Source: Streptomyces carpinensis
Lineage (GTDB): Bacteria > Actinomycetota > Actinomycetes > Streptomycetales > Streptomycetaceae
Direction of reading: 5' to 3'
Assembly: GCF_002154505.1 (NCBI RefSeq)
Contig: NZ_MUBM01000266.1
Span: forward strand, 1-64,000
Length of the DNA stretch: 64,000 nucleotides
The position numbers and the translations under genes were made by a program. Within the stretch, counting starts at the first letter, position 1, and each line of letters begins with the position of its first letter. The notes under the pieces are model-generated. The model ran no database searches, had not been told where the DNA came from, and saw only the letters and a program-made list of their open reading frames with translations. Shown here in pieces: positions 8,895-17,969 of the stretch.

Positions 8895-9806
8895 ATGATC
8901 AGGGAACTCGCGTACCTCCGAGTCGCCTCTCCGCGCCACGAGGACTGGGTCGCCTACGCCACCGAGGTCCTCGGCTGCCAGCTCGCTCCCCGGGGAACCG
9001 ACGGCTCGGTCCGCCTCCGCGTCGACGACGCGGCCCACCGGATCACGATCGCGCCAGGAGAAGAGGACGCCTTCGAGGGCGCCGGGTGGGGCTTCGCCAA
9101 CGAGACCGAGCTCGCGGCATACGTCGAGCGCCTCAGGGGCGCAGGGCTGACGGTCACCGAGGGCACCCCGGAGGAGTGCGCCGACCGCGCCGTCGCCGGT
9201 ATGTGGTGGGTGACCGACCCATGGGGGAACCGCCATGAGTTCGTCTGGGGCCAGCATCGCCACCCCGGCACGTTCTGGCCGGGCCGGCGGATCAGCGGCT
9301 TCGTGAGCGACGACTTCGGCCTCGGCCACATCGTCCTCATCGCGCCGAGCATGGCCGAGGCCGACGCGTTCTACGGCGACCTGCTCGGCTTCACCCTCTC
9401 GGACCGGGTGAACGAGGAGTTCATGAAGGTCCGCTTCTACCACTGCAACGGGCGGCACCACTCCCTCGGGGTGGCCGAGGTGCCCGGCACGGTCGGGTTC
9501 AACCACCTCATGCTCGAGGTGCGCGACCTCGACGACGTCGGTACCGGCTACGACCTCGCCCGCGAGAAGGGACATCCCATCGTCAGGGCGCTCGGCCGCC
9601 ACACGAACGACCTCATGACGAGCTTCTACATGTCGACACCGTCCTCGTTCCAGATCGAGTACGGCTGCGGCGGTCTCGTAGTCGACGACCGCACATGGGT
9701 GGCCTCGACGAACGACCGCCCCTCCCTGTGGGGCCACGAACTGACCGACTGGGGGCGGCACAACCCGCCGGGCATCCTGAACAAGTTCGAGGCAGCGGCC
9801 CGATGA
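8895..9806 (+). CDS. Type I extradiol ring-cleavage dioxygenase (first copy)
   Basis: A 303-residue two-domain vicinal-oxygen-chelate dioxygenase like BphC/HsaC, which cleaves a catechol ring next to the two hydroxyls using Fe(II) and O2. The metal triad is visible in the C-terminal domain: His145 (LGHIVL), His204 (FNHLML) and Glu255 (QIEYG). The second-shell residues are also present: RHH at 187-189, His236 in LGRHTND and Tyr245 in SFYMSTPS. All known catalytic residues of the family are kept. The start was set at the ATG at 8895 (MIRELAYL), which has AAGGGAG upstream. The stop overlaps the FAH gene start (ATGA). A paralogue with the same motifs lies at 17970, so the cluster can probably open two different catechols. 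Confidence 0.92.
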   Translation: MIRELAYLRVASPRHEDWVAYATEVLGCQLAPRGTDGSVRLRVDDAAHRITIAPGEEDAFEGAGWGFANETELAAYVERLRGAGLTVTEGTPEECADRAVAGMWWVTDPWGNRHEFVWGQHRHPGTFWPGRRISGFVSDDFGLGHIVLIAPSMAEADAFYGDLLGFTLSDRVNEEFMKVRFYHCNGRHHSLGVAEVPGTVGFNHLMLEVRDLDDVGTGYDLAREKGHPIVRALGRHTNDLMTSFYMSTPSSFQIEYGCGGLVVDDRTWVASTNDRPSLWGHELTDWGRHNPPGILNKFEAAAR

Positions 9807-10645
9807 GGCTCGCCAGCCGCGGGGGGCGCGCGTTCGTCCACCGGGACGAGTCGACCGGCTGGGACCTGGAGTCCGCGAGCGGCCGCCGGTTCCCGGCCGA
9901 CCCGATGGCGATGTACGCCCACGTCGCCGAGATCCGGGAGTGGCTCGCCACCTGCTCCGCAACCGCGGCCGAGACCATACGCCCGGAGGAGCTCGACCCA
10001 CCGGTGCCGAAGCCGGGCACGATCGTCGCGATCGGCCTGAACTACGCCGAGCACGCGGCCGAGGCCCGCTTCGACGCTCCGACCGAACTGCCGCCGGTCT
10101 TCGCCAAGTTCCCCTCGTCGATCACCGGGGCGTACGGCGAGATAGCCCTGCCCGAAGGCGGCACGACCGACTGGGAGGTCGAGGCCGTCGCGGTCGTCGG
10201 AACCCCCATGCACGACGTCGCGCCGGAGGACGTGTTCGACCACCTCGCGGGTCTGACCATCGGGCAGGACATCTCCGACCGGTCCCGTCAGTTCTCCGGG
10301 CCCGCACCACAGTTCGGCCTCGCGAAGTCCTACCCCGGTTTCTCGCCGATCGGGCCGTGGGTCGTCACCCTCGACGAGCTCGACGACCCGAACGACCTGC
10401 GGCTCGGCTGCTCGGTCGACGGCGAGCTCGTCCAGGAGGGCACGACGGCCAAGCTCCTCTTCTCGATCCCGCGCTCGCTCTCCGAGCTGTCGAAGGTCCT
10501 CACCCTCCAGCCGGGCGACCTCGTCTTCACGGGGACGCCGGACGGCGTCGGGATGGGGATGAACCCGCCCCGCTACCTCACCTCGGGCCAGGTCCTCGAG
10601 ACATGGATCGAGGGCATCGGGCGGATGCGGCACGTCTTCCGCTGA
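9803..10645 (+). CDS. Fumarylacetoacetate hydrolase family protein (hydratase type)
   Basis: A 280-residue FAH-superfamily enzyme. Members hydrate 2-hydroxypenta-2,4-dienoate-type products, isomerise 5-oxopent-3-ene-dioates or hydrolyse acylpyruvates. Seen: IVAIGLNYAEHAAEA (family start of the catalytic domain), PPVFAKFPSSITG, the metal-ligand stretch TTDWEVEAVAVVG, and GDLVFTGTPDGVG near the C-terminus. The start ATG at 9803 overlaps the stop of the extradiol dioxygenase, implying coupled translation. Next to a ring-cleavage enzyme and C-C hydrolases, the best guess is the hydratase that processes the dienoate fragment (HsaE/MhpD role). No HsaF/HsaG-type aldolase/dehydrogenase pair is present. 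Confidence 0.88.
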   Translation: MRLASRGGRAFVHRDESTGWDLESASGRRFPADPMAMYAHVAEIREWLATCSATAAETIRPEELDPPVPKPGTIVAIGLNYAEHAAEARFDAPTELPPVFAKFPSSITGAYGEIALPEGGTTDWEVEAVAVVGTPMHDVAPEDVFDHLAGLTIGQDISDRSRQFSGPAPQFGLAKSYPGFSPIGPWVVTLDELDDPNDLRLGCSVDGELVQEGTTAKLLFSIPRSLSELSKVLTLQPGDLVFTGTPDGVGMGMNPPRYLTSGQVLETWIEGIGRMRHVFR

Positions 10646-10701
10646 ACCCGCGCCGCCTGAGTCCGTCGGACCAGGCCCGCACCGGCAAAGGAGCCGAACC
10701 C

Positions 10702-11883
10702 ATGACCCGTCCCCTGTCCACCCGGCGGTTCACCGCCCTCGCCACGGCCTCCGTCACCGCTCTCCTCCTCACCGCCTGCGGCGCGGGCGAGAAGGCCTCG
10801 ACGGACACGGACACCTCCGGCGGCACCTCCGCCACGGCCGGCAGCGCCGGTACCGGCGAGGCGAAGAAGAACGTCGCCGCCTGGGCCGGCACCCCGCAGT
10901 GGCCGGACGTCCAGAAGCTGAGCAAGAAGGTCGACCTCAAGGGCAAGAGGTTCACCTACGTCGCCCTCGGTGACCAGGTGCCGGTCATCCACGGCGTCGG
11001 TGTCGGTGTCGAGCAGGCGCTGTCCGCCGCGGGCGCCAAGGTCAACATCTGCGACGGCAAGTTCAACCCGACCTCGATCGCGTCCTGTCTCAAGACCGCG
11101 GGCGACGAGAAAGTCGACGGCGTCATCACCTCGTTCATCGACTACCAGATGGCCGGAGCCGCCTTCGACCAACTCGCACACAAGGGCGTCAAGGTCGTCG
11201 TCGGCGGCGTCGCCCCGTCAGGCGGCCGGACGAGCGACGCCACCCTCGCGTTCTACGACAACACGCCGCGCGTCTTCGCCCTCCATGAGGCGATGGCACA
11301 GAGCGTCCTCGCCCAACTCGGCGGCTCGGCGAAGGTCGTCTGGGCCAAGCTCATGGACTCGACGACGACCCGGACCGCGAGCGCGAAGGGCATCGCGAAG
11401 TTCAAGGCCCTCTGTCCTCACTGCCACATCGAGAGCGTCCAGTTCACGACGGTCGACCTCGACAAGCTCGGCTTGGCGATCAGTGCCGCGCTGCTCGCGA
11501 ACCCGGACACCAACGCGATCGTCGTCCCGGTCGACACGATGGTCCCGTCGGCGCTGCAGGGCATCCAGAGCGCGGGCAAGGCGGGGAAGATCAAGGTCTT
11601 CTCCTCCAGCTCAGACCTCGCCGGCCTGCAGCGGGTCAAGGGCGGCCGGCAGGCCTCCGACCTCGGCACCCCGGTCCTCTACGAGGGATGGCGCTTCGCC
11701 CACGCGATGATGCAACTCCTCGCCGGTGACGAGGTGTCCAAGGGCGACCAACTCGTGACCCGCGACTTCACCAAGGACAACGTCGGCGGGCTGACCCTGA
11801 CGCCGCGGGAGTACCTCACCGACGACTGGTTCGGCGGCAGCGGGTACCGCGACAAGTTCCTCACCGCCTGGGGACTGAAGTAA
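10702..11883 (+). CDS. Lipoprotein substrate-binding protein, sugar-type ABC importer
   Basis: A 393-residue lipoprotein. It has a basic N-terminus, a hydrophobic stretch and the lipobox LTAC with Cys26, followed by a Ser/Thr/Gly linker. The mature part looks like a type I periplasmic binding protein of the RbsB group (FTYVALGDQVPVIHGVG, DGVITSFIDYQ, NTNAIVVPVDT-like hinge segment). Together with the next two genes it forms a complete CUT2-type importer. In this catabolic setting the ligand is more likely a cyclic or aromatic acid or a glycoside than ribose; that is inference. The start ATG at 10702 has AAAGGAG about 9 nt upstream. Confidence 0.88.
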   Translation: MTRPLSTRRFTALATASVTALLLTACGAGEKASTDTDTSGGTSATAGSAGTGEAKKNVAAWAGTPQWPDVQKLSKKVDLKGKRFTYVALGDQVPVIHGVGVGVEQALSAAGAKVNICDGKFNPTSIASCLKTAGDEKVDGVITSFIDYQMAGAAFDQLAHKGVKVVVGGVAPSGGRTSDATLAFYDNTPRVFALHEAMAQSVLAQLGGSAKVVWAKLMDSTTTRTASAKGIAKFKALCPHCHIESVQFTTVDLDKLGLAISAALLANPDTNAIVVPVDTMVPSALQGIQSAGKAGKIKVFSSSSDLAGLQRVKGGRQASDLGTPVLYEGWRFAHAMMQLLAGDEVSKGDQLVTRDFTKDNVGGLTLTPREYLTDDWFGGSGYRDKFLTAWGLK

Positions 11884-11886
11884 CCG

Positions 11887-13476
11887 ATGGGGACACAACT
11901 CCGGCTCGAGGCACGCGGACTGTCGAAGACCTACGGCGGCTTGCGCGCTCTCCAGGACGCCGACCTGGAGATCGCACCCGGTGAGATCCACGCCCTCGTG
12001 GGCCAGAACGGGTGCGGCAAGTCCACCCTCGTCAAGATCCTCACCGGCTACCACGCACCGGATCCGGGCGGCTCGATCACCGTCGACGGGACCGGGCTGA
12101 GTCTGCCCGTACGGTGGAGCGAGGCGGCCGCGGCCGGGATGTCCGTCGTCCACCAGGACCTCGGGCTCCTCGATCACCTCAGCGTCGCCGAGAACATCGG
12201 CGTCGGCGGCTACGAGCACTCGACAACGACACGGAAGATCGACTGGCGCGCCCAGAACGCCGTCGCGCGTACGGTACTCGACCGCCTCCGGGTGCCGATC
12301 GACCCCACCGCGGCGGTCGCGTCCCTCTCCCCTACCCGCCGGGCGGAGGTCGCCATCGCCCGGGCACTGCGCGACCTGGAGCCAGGGCGCGGCCTCGTCG
12401 TCCTGGACGAGGCGACCCGTGCTCTCCCGCGCGAGGAGCTCGACCGGTTCCACGGGCTGCTCCGGCGGGTCGTCGCCGAGGGAACGTCGATCCTCATGGT
12501 CAGCCACAACCTGGAGGAGGTGCTCCGGTTCGCCGACCGGGTCACCGTCCTCAGGGACGGCAAGGTCGCGGCGGGGGCACTCGCGACGAAGGGCCTCACC
12601 GAACACGACCTGGCCAAGCACATGCTCGGTCGCACCGTCGACTCCGTGGCGCGCGAGGAACGCGACTTCACCGGCGCCCCGGTCGCCGCGACGGTCTCGG
12701 GGCTCACCGCCCGGGGTCTCAACGAGTTCGCACTGGAGATCCGGCGCGGGGAGGTCGTCGGCCTGACCGGGCTTCCCGGTACAGGGTTCGAGTCGGTTCC
12801 CCGACTGGTGGCCGGCGTCGAGCGGGCGAGGGCGGGCACCCTGACGACCGGCCGGCGGACGGTCGACCTGAGCCGGTCCGACGTGAGCGAGTGCCTCCGG
12901 GCCGGCGTCGCGCTCGTCCCCGAGAAACGCGTCGGCGAGGGACTCGCCCTCGAGTTGAGCATCCGTGACAACATCGCCATCCCCAGCGTCCGGCACCGCG
13001 GCAGGCCCTGGTTCGTCGGCCGCCGCTGGCAGGACTCCACGGCGGCCGAGGCGATCGCCCGGCTCGGCATCCGCACCCGCTCGTCGCGGACCCTGACCCG
13101 CGAGCTCTCCGGGGGCAACCAGCAGAAGGTCCTCCTCGCGAAGTGGCTCTCGATCGCACCGGACGTCATCGTCCTGCACGAGCCGACCCAGGCCGTCGAC
13201 GTCGGCGCCCGGGCCGACATCCTCCGCTCGATCCGCGAGGCCGCATCCCGTGGTCTCGGTGTCCTCCTCGTGAGCATCGAGGCGACCGACCTCGTCGACG
13301 CCTGCGACCGGATTCTCGTCGTCGGCAGGCACGGGCAGGTGCAGACCCTGCACACCCGTGAGCCGGACGACGTGCTCGAGGCCGTCTACGACGAGCCCGC
13401 GCCCACCGGGCCGGCAACGGCCGGCCTCACCACCGATGTACGAGACGACCGGTCCGCTGGGACCGGAGGGAGGTGA
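11887..13476 (+). CDS. Sugar-type ABC importer ATPase (two NBDs)
   Basis: A 529-residue tandem ATPase of the RbsA/MglA/XylG family. NBD1 has Walker A GQNGCGKST (residues 39-47), a Q-loop VVHQDLGLLDHLSV and Walker B LVVLDEATR. Its signature is the divergent SLSPTRRAEVAIARAL. NBD2 has the usual degenerate Walker A (GLTGLPGTGFES), a proper LSGGNQQKVLLAKWL signature and Walker-B-like VIVLHEPTQAVDVGA. This split of motifs is normal for the family. The gene starts 3 nt after the binding-protein gene and ends 3 nt before the permease, a tight operon. Confidence 0.92.
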   Translation: MGTQLRLEARGLSKTYGGLRALQDADLEIAPGEIHALVGQNGCGKSTLVKILTGYHAPDPGGSITVDGTGLSLPVRWSEAAAAGMSVVHQDLGLLDHLSVAENIGVGGYEHSTTTRKIDWRAQNAVARTVLDRLRVPIDPTAAVASLSPTRRAEVAIARALRDLEPGRGLVVLDEATRALPREELDRFHGLLRRVVAEGTSILMVSHNLEEVLRFADRVTVLRDGKVAAGALATKGLTEHDLAKHMLGRTVDSVAREERDFTGAPVAATVSGLTARGLNEFALEIRRGEVVGLTGLPGTGFESVPRLVAGVERARAGTLTTGRRTVDLSRSDVSECLRAGVALVPEKRVGEGLALELSIRDNIAIPSVRHRGRPWFVGRRWQDSTAAEAIARLGIRTRSSRTLTRELSGGNQQKVLLAKWLSIAPDVIVLHEPTQAVDVGARADILRSIREAASRGLGVLLVSIEATDLVDACDRILVVGRHGQVQTLHTREPDDVLEAVYDEPAPTGPATAGLTTDVRDDRSAGTGGR

Positions 13477-13479
13477 CCC

Positions 13480-14526
13480 ATGTCCGATGTCACGAGACGT
13501 TCCGACTCCGTCCTCGCGGCGGGGGCCGGTCAGGAGGCGAACGCCGACCGGTCGGCCGCGACGACGGGCCGCCGTCGGATGCCCTGGCTCGGGACGGTGG
13601 CGAGCAGGTACGCCCTCGTCGTCGTCTGGGCGCTCATGGCGCTCGTCTACTACACCCTCATGCCGCACCGGTTCGGCTCCACGGCGACGCTCTCCTCGAT
13701 CTTCGGCTCCCAACAGGTCCTCGTCTTCCTCGCGATGTCGGCGATGATCACCCTCGTCGTCGGGGAGTTCGATCTCTCGATCGCCTCGGTCATGGGCATC
13801 GCCGCGACCCTGATACCGGTCCTCGTGACCAGTCATGGCTGGAACGTCTGGGGCGCGTGCCTCTTCGCACTGCTCGTCTGCCTCCTCGCCGGAGCGGTCA
13901 ACGCGTTCTTCGTCGTGATCATCGGGGTGCCCAGCTTCGTCGTCACCCTCGGCATGGGCACGCTGCTGATGGGACTCGCCCAGGCCGTCTCCGGGTCGAC
14001 GATCGTCTCGGTCGCGAGCCCGTCGCTGAGCGGCTTCGCCCTCCACGAGGTACTCGGCATGCCGATCTCCTTCTACTACGGCATCCTCCTGGCGGGCTTC
14101 CTCGCGTACGTTCTCGGCTGGACGCCACTCGGTCGCGGCATGGTCTTCGTGGGCGCGAGTCCCGAGGTCGCCCGTCTCGCGGGCATCCCGGTACGCCGGA
14201 TCAGGATCGGCGCCTACCTCACCGGCGCCCTCGTCGCCGGCCTCGCCGGGGTCATGCTCGTCGCGACCGTCGGCGGCTTCGACTCCTCGTCGTCGGCAAC
14301 GTACCTGCTGCCGGCTCTCGCCGCGGTCTTCCTGGGCACGGCCGTCGTCCAGCCGGGCATGTTCAACCCGATCGGCACGATGATCGCCATCTACTTCCTC
14401 ACGACCGGCATCTTCGGCCTCCAGCTCCTCGGCTTCTCCGGCTGGATCCAGAACATCTTCTACGGCTCCGGTCTCGTCGTCGCGGTCACCCTCGCCAAGG
14501 TCGTCCGCGACCGGACGACCGAATAG
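13480..14526 (+). CDS. Sugar-type ABC importer permease
   Basis: A 348-residue inner-membrane permease of the RbsC family (BPD_transp_2). About 45 hydrophilic residues precede roughly eight to ten hydrophobic segments. The conserved EFDLSIASVMGIAATLIP region, matching the EAA-loop area GEFDLSVGS, sits in the first third, and later G-F-D-S-S-S-S-A-T-Y-L and FLGTAVVQPGMFNPIGT match RbsC-type C-terminal elements. It would form the channel as a dimer with the two-NBD ATPase. No second permease is present, as expected for CUT2 systems. Confidence 0.9.
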   Translation: MSDVTRRSDSVLAAGAGQEANADRSAATTGRRRMPWLGTVASRYALVVVWALMALVYYTLMPHRFGSTATLSSIFGSQQVLVFLAMSAMITLVVGEFDLSIASVMGIAATLIPVLVTSHGWNVWGACLFALLVCLLAGAVNAFFVVIIGVPSFVVTLGMGTLLMGLAQAVSGSTIVSVASPSLSGFALHEVLGMPISFYYGILLAGFLAYVLGWTPLGRGMVFVGASPEVARLAGIPVRRIRIGAYLTGALVAGLAGVMLVATVGGFDSSSSATYLLPALAAVFLGTAVVQPGMFNPIGTMIAIYFLTTGIFGLQLLGFSGWIQNIFYGSGLVVAVTLAKVVRDRTTE

Positions 14527-14559
14527 CCCTCCCCATCCACCCCGAAAGGACCACCGACC

Positions 14560-15732
14560 ATGCACCCGGCAACGGCGTACATCCTCGAGCACGCCGACGC
14601 GCTGCGCGCCGAGGCCGAACCCAGCGACGAACTCGGACGGATCACCGACCGCACCGCGCAGATCCTCCGGGAGTCGGGCGGGATCCGCCTCCTCCAGGCC
14701 AAGGACCTGGGCGGCTTCGAGGCACACCCGAACGACTTCCTCGACTGGGTCCTCGCCGTCGGCGAGCAGCATCCGTCGGCCGGCTGGGTCGCCGGCGTCG
14801 TCGGCATCCATCCTTGGGAGATCTCGATCGCCTCCCCGCGGCTCCAGAAGGAGATCTACGGGCAGGACCCGGACGTCTGGGTCGCCTCGCCGTACGCCCC
14901 TTTCGGGCGGGCGGTGCCGGTCGAGGGCGGCTACCGGTTCAGCGGGAGCTGGCCCTTCAGCACCGGCACGGACCACTGCGAGTGGGTCATCCTCGGCGGC
15001 CTGCTCGCCGACGAGTCGGGCAGGCCGACGACACCGCCGACGATGCGCCACTTCATCCTGCCGCGGTCGCAGTACGAGATCGTCCCCGACTCGTGGAACG
15101 TCATGGGCCTGTCCGGCACCGGCTCCAAGGACGTCTGGATGACCGACGCGTTCGTCCCCGACCACCGCGTCCTCGACGGCGTCGAGGTCCGGGACAACAC
15201 CTACAGCGACCGATGGCGGCCGGGGGCGCCCCTGTACACCATGCGATTCGGGGTCATGTTCCCCTTCGCGATCAGCGCGGGCACCTTCTCCATCGCCCGC
15301 GGGGCCGTCGCGGTCGCCGACCGGCACATCCAGGGCCGCGTCTCCTCCCAGGGCAGCGTCTCGAAGACGGACCCCTTCGTCCTCGACGCGCTCGCGAAGG
15401 CGCACGCCGACGTCGAGGCCGGGATCGCGCACGTCCGCGCGATCATCGCCGGGTTCTACGACACGGTCGGCTCCGGCGGCGACATCACGGTCAAGGACCG
15501 GCTCCGCTTCCGACGCGACCAGGTCCGGGCGACCGACCGCGCCATCGCCTCGGTCAACGAGCTCTACCGGCTCATGGGTTCCTCGTCGATCCAGAAGGCG
15601 TCGCCGCTGGAGCGCTACTGGCGGGACCTCCAGGTCGCGGCGACGCACGTGTGCAACAGCCGGGAGCCCTGCTATCTCGCCTGGGGCCTGGAGCACTTCG
15701 GCGGCGAGATCCCGCCCACCGCGCAGTACTGA
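14560..15732 (+). CDS. HsaA-like flavin-dependent hydroxylase, oxygenase component (first copy)
   Basis: A 390-residue acyl-CoA-dehydrogenase-fold flavoprotein of the group D two-component monooxygenases (HsaA, HpaB-C2 type). These use reduced flavin from a separate reductase to ortho-hydroxylate phenols to catechols. Seen: SAGWVAGVVGIHPWEIS (N-terminal helical domain), YRFSGSWPFSTGTDHCEWVILG (beta domain contacting flavin), GLSGTGSKDVWMTDAFVP, and the C-terminal acyl-CoA-DH_2 helices with ERYWRDLQVAATHV. It has no acyl-CoA dehydrogenase catalytic Glu signature. The reductase partner is probably the flavin reductase fusion at 26315. A close paralogue sits at 16764. Confidence 0.88.
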   Translation: MHPATAYILEHADALRAEAEPSDELGRITDRTAQILRESGGIRLLQAKDLGGFEAHPNDFLDWVLAVGEQHPSAGWVAGVVGIHPWEISIASPRLQKEIYGQDPDVWVASPYAPFGRAVPVEGGYRFSGSWPFSTGTDHCEWVILGGLLADESGRPTTPPTMRHFILPRSQYEIVPDSWNVMGLSGTGSKDVWMTDAFVPDHRVLDGVEVRDNTYSDRWRPGAPLYTMRFGVMFPFAISAGTFSIARGAVAVADRHIQGRVSSQGSVSKTDPFVLDALAKAHADVEAGIAHVRAIIAGFYDTVGSGGDITVKDRLRFRRDQVRATDRAIASVNELYRLMGSSSIQKASPLERYWRDLQVAATHVCNSREPCYLAWGLEHFGGEIPPTAQY

Positions 15733-15852
15733 GCAGCACCGACCCGCCAGAGGCGAAGGCCGGCCCGGTCCTCCACGGCGGCGGCGTTCTCCGACCTGAG
15801 CAACGAAACCTGATCAGCCGTCACCACACCTGCTACAAGGAGCACTTGAGCA

Positions 15853-16704
15853 ATGGCACTGACGTACGACGACACCAGCCGGTCCGTGAAGACCGCAGAC
15901 TGGAACATTCATTACAACGAGGCGGGCCCTCAGGACGCCCCCGCCGTCGTCCTCCTGCACGGTTCCGGACCGGGCGCGACGGGCTGGAGCAACTTCAAGA
16001 CGAACCTCGAGCCGCTCTCCGCACACTTCCGTGTGATCGCGCCCGACATGCCCGGCTGGGGCGAGTCCGACCCGGTGACCAAGGAGCAGCGCGACCACGC
16101 GAAGGCCGCCGTCCAGCTCCTCGACACGCTCGGGATCGAGAAGGCCGCGTTCGTCGGCAACTCCATGGGCGGCATCACGACCCTCCGCCTCGCGACCGAG
16201 TACCCCGAGCGGGTCAGCCACGTCGTCACCATGGGGCCCGGCTCCGGCCCCCAGCCCAAGCTCCTCACGGCGGGCGGCGGGCTGTCCGAGGGCATGAAGG
16301 TCCTCGTCGCCGCCTACCGGGATCCGTCCGCTGAGTCGATGAAGCGGCTGACCGAGGTCATGACCTTCGACAACGCGCGCTTCGCGACCGACGAGCTCGC
16401 GGCAGAGCGTGCCGCGGGCGCCGCCGGGCACCCCGAGCACCTCTCGAACTACCTCGACGGCTTCGCCCGCGGCGGCGCGATCGCCCAGTGGTTCTCCCTC
16501 GACGCCCTGCAGTCGATGGACATCCCGACCCTGCTCATCCACGGCCGCGACGACCGGGTCGTCCACTTCGAGAACTCCCTGATCCTCCTCGCGCGGATCC
16601 GGAACTCGCGGCTGGTCCTGCTCAACCAGTGCGGCCACTGGGCGCAGGTCGAGCACGCCGACGAGTTCAACCGGCTCGTGACCGGGTTCGTCACGCACAA
16701 CTGA
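15853..16704 (+). CDS. Alpha/beta hydrolase, meta-cleavage product hydrolase (second copy)
   Basis: A 283-residue C-C hydrolase of the HsaD/BphD family. Seen: VVLLHGSGPGATGWSNF (oxyanion loop), nucleophile Ser104 in VGNSMGG, acid in LLIHGRDDRVVHFE, and histidine in NQCGHWAQVEHADEFN. Its oxyanion loop is closer to classical meta-cleavage hydrolases than that of the 7834 gene. It sits between the two HsaA-like genes, with 120 nt of untranslated DNA before it (the largest gap in the operon, so an internal promoter is possible) and the second HsaA-like gene after it. Start ATG at 15853 has AAGGAG about 9 nt upstream. Confidence 0.9.
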   Translation: MALTYDDTSRSVKTADWNIHYNEAGPQDAPAVVLLHGSGPGATGWSNFKTNLEPLSAHFRVIAPDMPGWGESDPVTKEQRDHAKAAVQLLDTLGIEKAAFVGNSMGGITTLRLATEYPERVSHVVTMGPGSGPQPKLLTAGGGLSEGMKVLVAAYRDPSAESMKRLTEVMTFDNARFATDELAAERAAGAAGHPEHLSNYLDGFARGGAIAQWFSLDALQSMDIPTLLIHGRDDRVVHFENSLILLARIRNSRLVLLNQCGHWAQVEHADEFNRLVTGFVTHN

Positions 16705-16763
16705 CCGTCCCGCAACCCCGCGCGGCGGCGACCCGACGCGCGCCCCAGGAAGGCCGTACGCAC

Positions 16764-17936
16764 ATGAGCGATGTCAAGAACAAGGTCGAGGCCGCGATCC
16801 CGGTCCTCAAGGAGGAGTCCGTCGCGAGCGACGACCTCGGCAGGCTGACCGACGAACTGGCCGCCACCCTCCGCGAGACCGGCATCATCCGGATGTACCA
16901 GCCGGTCGAGTTCGGCGGTGAGGAGTCCCACCCGGTCGAGTTCATGGAGGCCGTGATGGCCGTCGCCGCCGCCTCGCCCTCCGCGGGCTGGGTCAGCGGC
17001 GTCGTGGGGGTCCACCCGTGGGAGATCGCGATGATGGACCACCGCCTCCAGGAGGAGATCTGGGGCGAGGACCCGGACACATGGACCGCGTCGCCCTATG
17101 CGCCCTTCGGCCGGGCCAAGCCGGTCGACGGCGGCTTCCTCTTCTCCGGCCGCTGGCCCTACTCGACCGGTACCGACCACGCCGCGTGGGTCATCCTCGG
17201 CGGGATGGTCTTCGACGAGGCCGGCGCCCCCGGTACGCCGCCTGACATCCGCCACTTCGTCATCCCACGCCAGGACTACACGATCCTCGAGGACACGTGG
17301 AACACCCTGGGCCTGAAGGGAACCGGCTCCAAGGACGTCGAGATGCACGACGTCTTCGTCCCCGACTACCGCGTCGTCGAGGGGATGGCGATGCACGACG
17401 GGGCCTACGAGGATCGCCGGCCCGGCAAGACGCTCTACAGGCTGAAGTTCCCCGTCGTCTTCTCCGCAGCGATCAACAGCGCGACGATCGGCATCGCCCA
17501 GGGCGCGCTCGACGTCTACCGGGACTACATGGTCCAGCGTGTCTCCGCCGACGGCCGCATCGCGAGCAAGGACCCGATCCAGCTGAACACCTACGCCGAG
17601 GCCGCCGCCGACGTCGCCGCCTCCAGGGCCCACCTCCTGTGCGACATGCGGGAGCTCTTCGACTTCGTCGAGAAGGGCGGCCGGCTGAGCTGGTCCCAGC
17701 GACTCACCGCCCGCCGCAACGGAGTCCGTGCCGTCCGCCGCGCGACCGACGCCGTCGACCGCCTCTACAAGCTCTCCGGCGCCCAGGGCATCCACCTGCG
17801 CCTGCCGAACGAGCGGTACTGGCGCGACCTTCAGTCGGGCCTGAGCCACATCTGCAACCTCACCGATGCCGTGAGCCTCGCCTGGGCCACCGACGACCTC
17901 GGCGGGGAGCTCCCGCCGCCCCCGCCCTTCGCCTGA
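16764..17936 (+). CDS. HsaA-like flavin-dependent hydroxylase, oxygenase component (second copy)
   Basis: A 390-residue paralogue of the 14560 protein with identical length and layout: SAGWVSGVVGVHPWEIAMM, FLFSGRWPYSTGTDHAAWVILG, GLKGTGSKDVEMHDVFVP, and ERYWRDLQSGLSHICN. The differences are clearest in the N-terminal substrate-facing segment and C-terminus. Two oxygenases of one family in one operon suggest two successive hydroxylations or two substrates. The start was set at the ATG at 16764 (MSDVKNKVEAA), with AGGAAGG upstream. The frame is open further upstream, but that part overlaps the hydrolase gene and has no start with a ribosome-binding site. Confidence 0.88.
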   Translation: MSDVKNKVEAAIPVLKEESVASDDLGRLTDELAATLRETGIIRMYQPVEFGGEESHPVEFMEAVMAVAAASPSAGWVSGVVGVHPWEIAMMDHRLQEEIWGEDPDTWTASPYAPFGRAKPVDGGFLFSGRWPYSTGTDHAAWVILGGMVFDEAGAPGTPPDIRHFVIPRQDYTILEDTWNTLGLKGTGSKDVEMHDVFVPDYRVVEGMAMHDGAYEDRRPGKTLYRLKFPVVFSAAINSATIGIAQGALDVYRDYMVQRVSADGRIASKDPIQLNTYAEAAADVAASRAHLLCDMRELFDFVEKGGRLSWSQRLTARRNGVRAVRRATDAVDRLYKLSGAQGIHLRLPNERYWRDLQSGLSHICNLTDAVSLAWATDDLGGELPPPPPFA

Positions 17937-17969
17937 CCCGGCCACCACGAAACCGCCAGGAGACCCAGC

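Noticed and set aside
11611..15696. Minus-strand open frame of about 1360 codons opposite the importer and hydroxylase genes
   Set aside because: It is antisense to four well-supported genes; its Glu/Asp/Arg-rich, family-free sequence is what the complementary frame of high-GC codons gives.
13473..16334. Long plus-strand frame of about 950 codons overlapping the permease and hydroxylase genes
   Set aside because: Arg/Pro-rich out-of-frame reading of genes that have clear family motifs in another frame.
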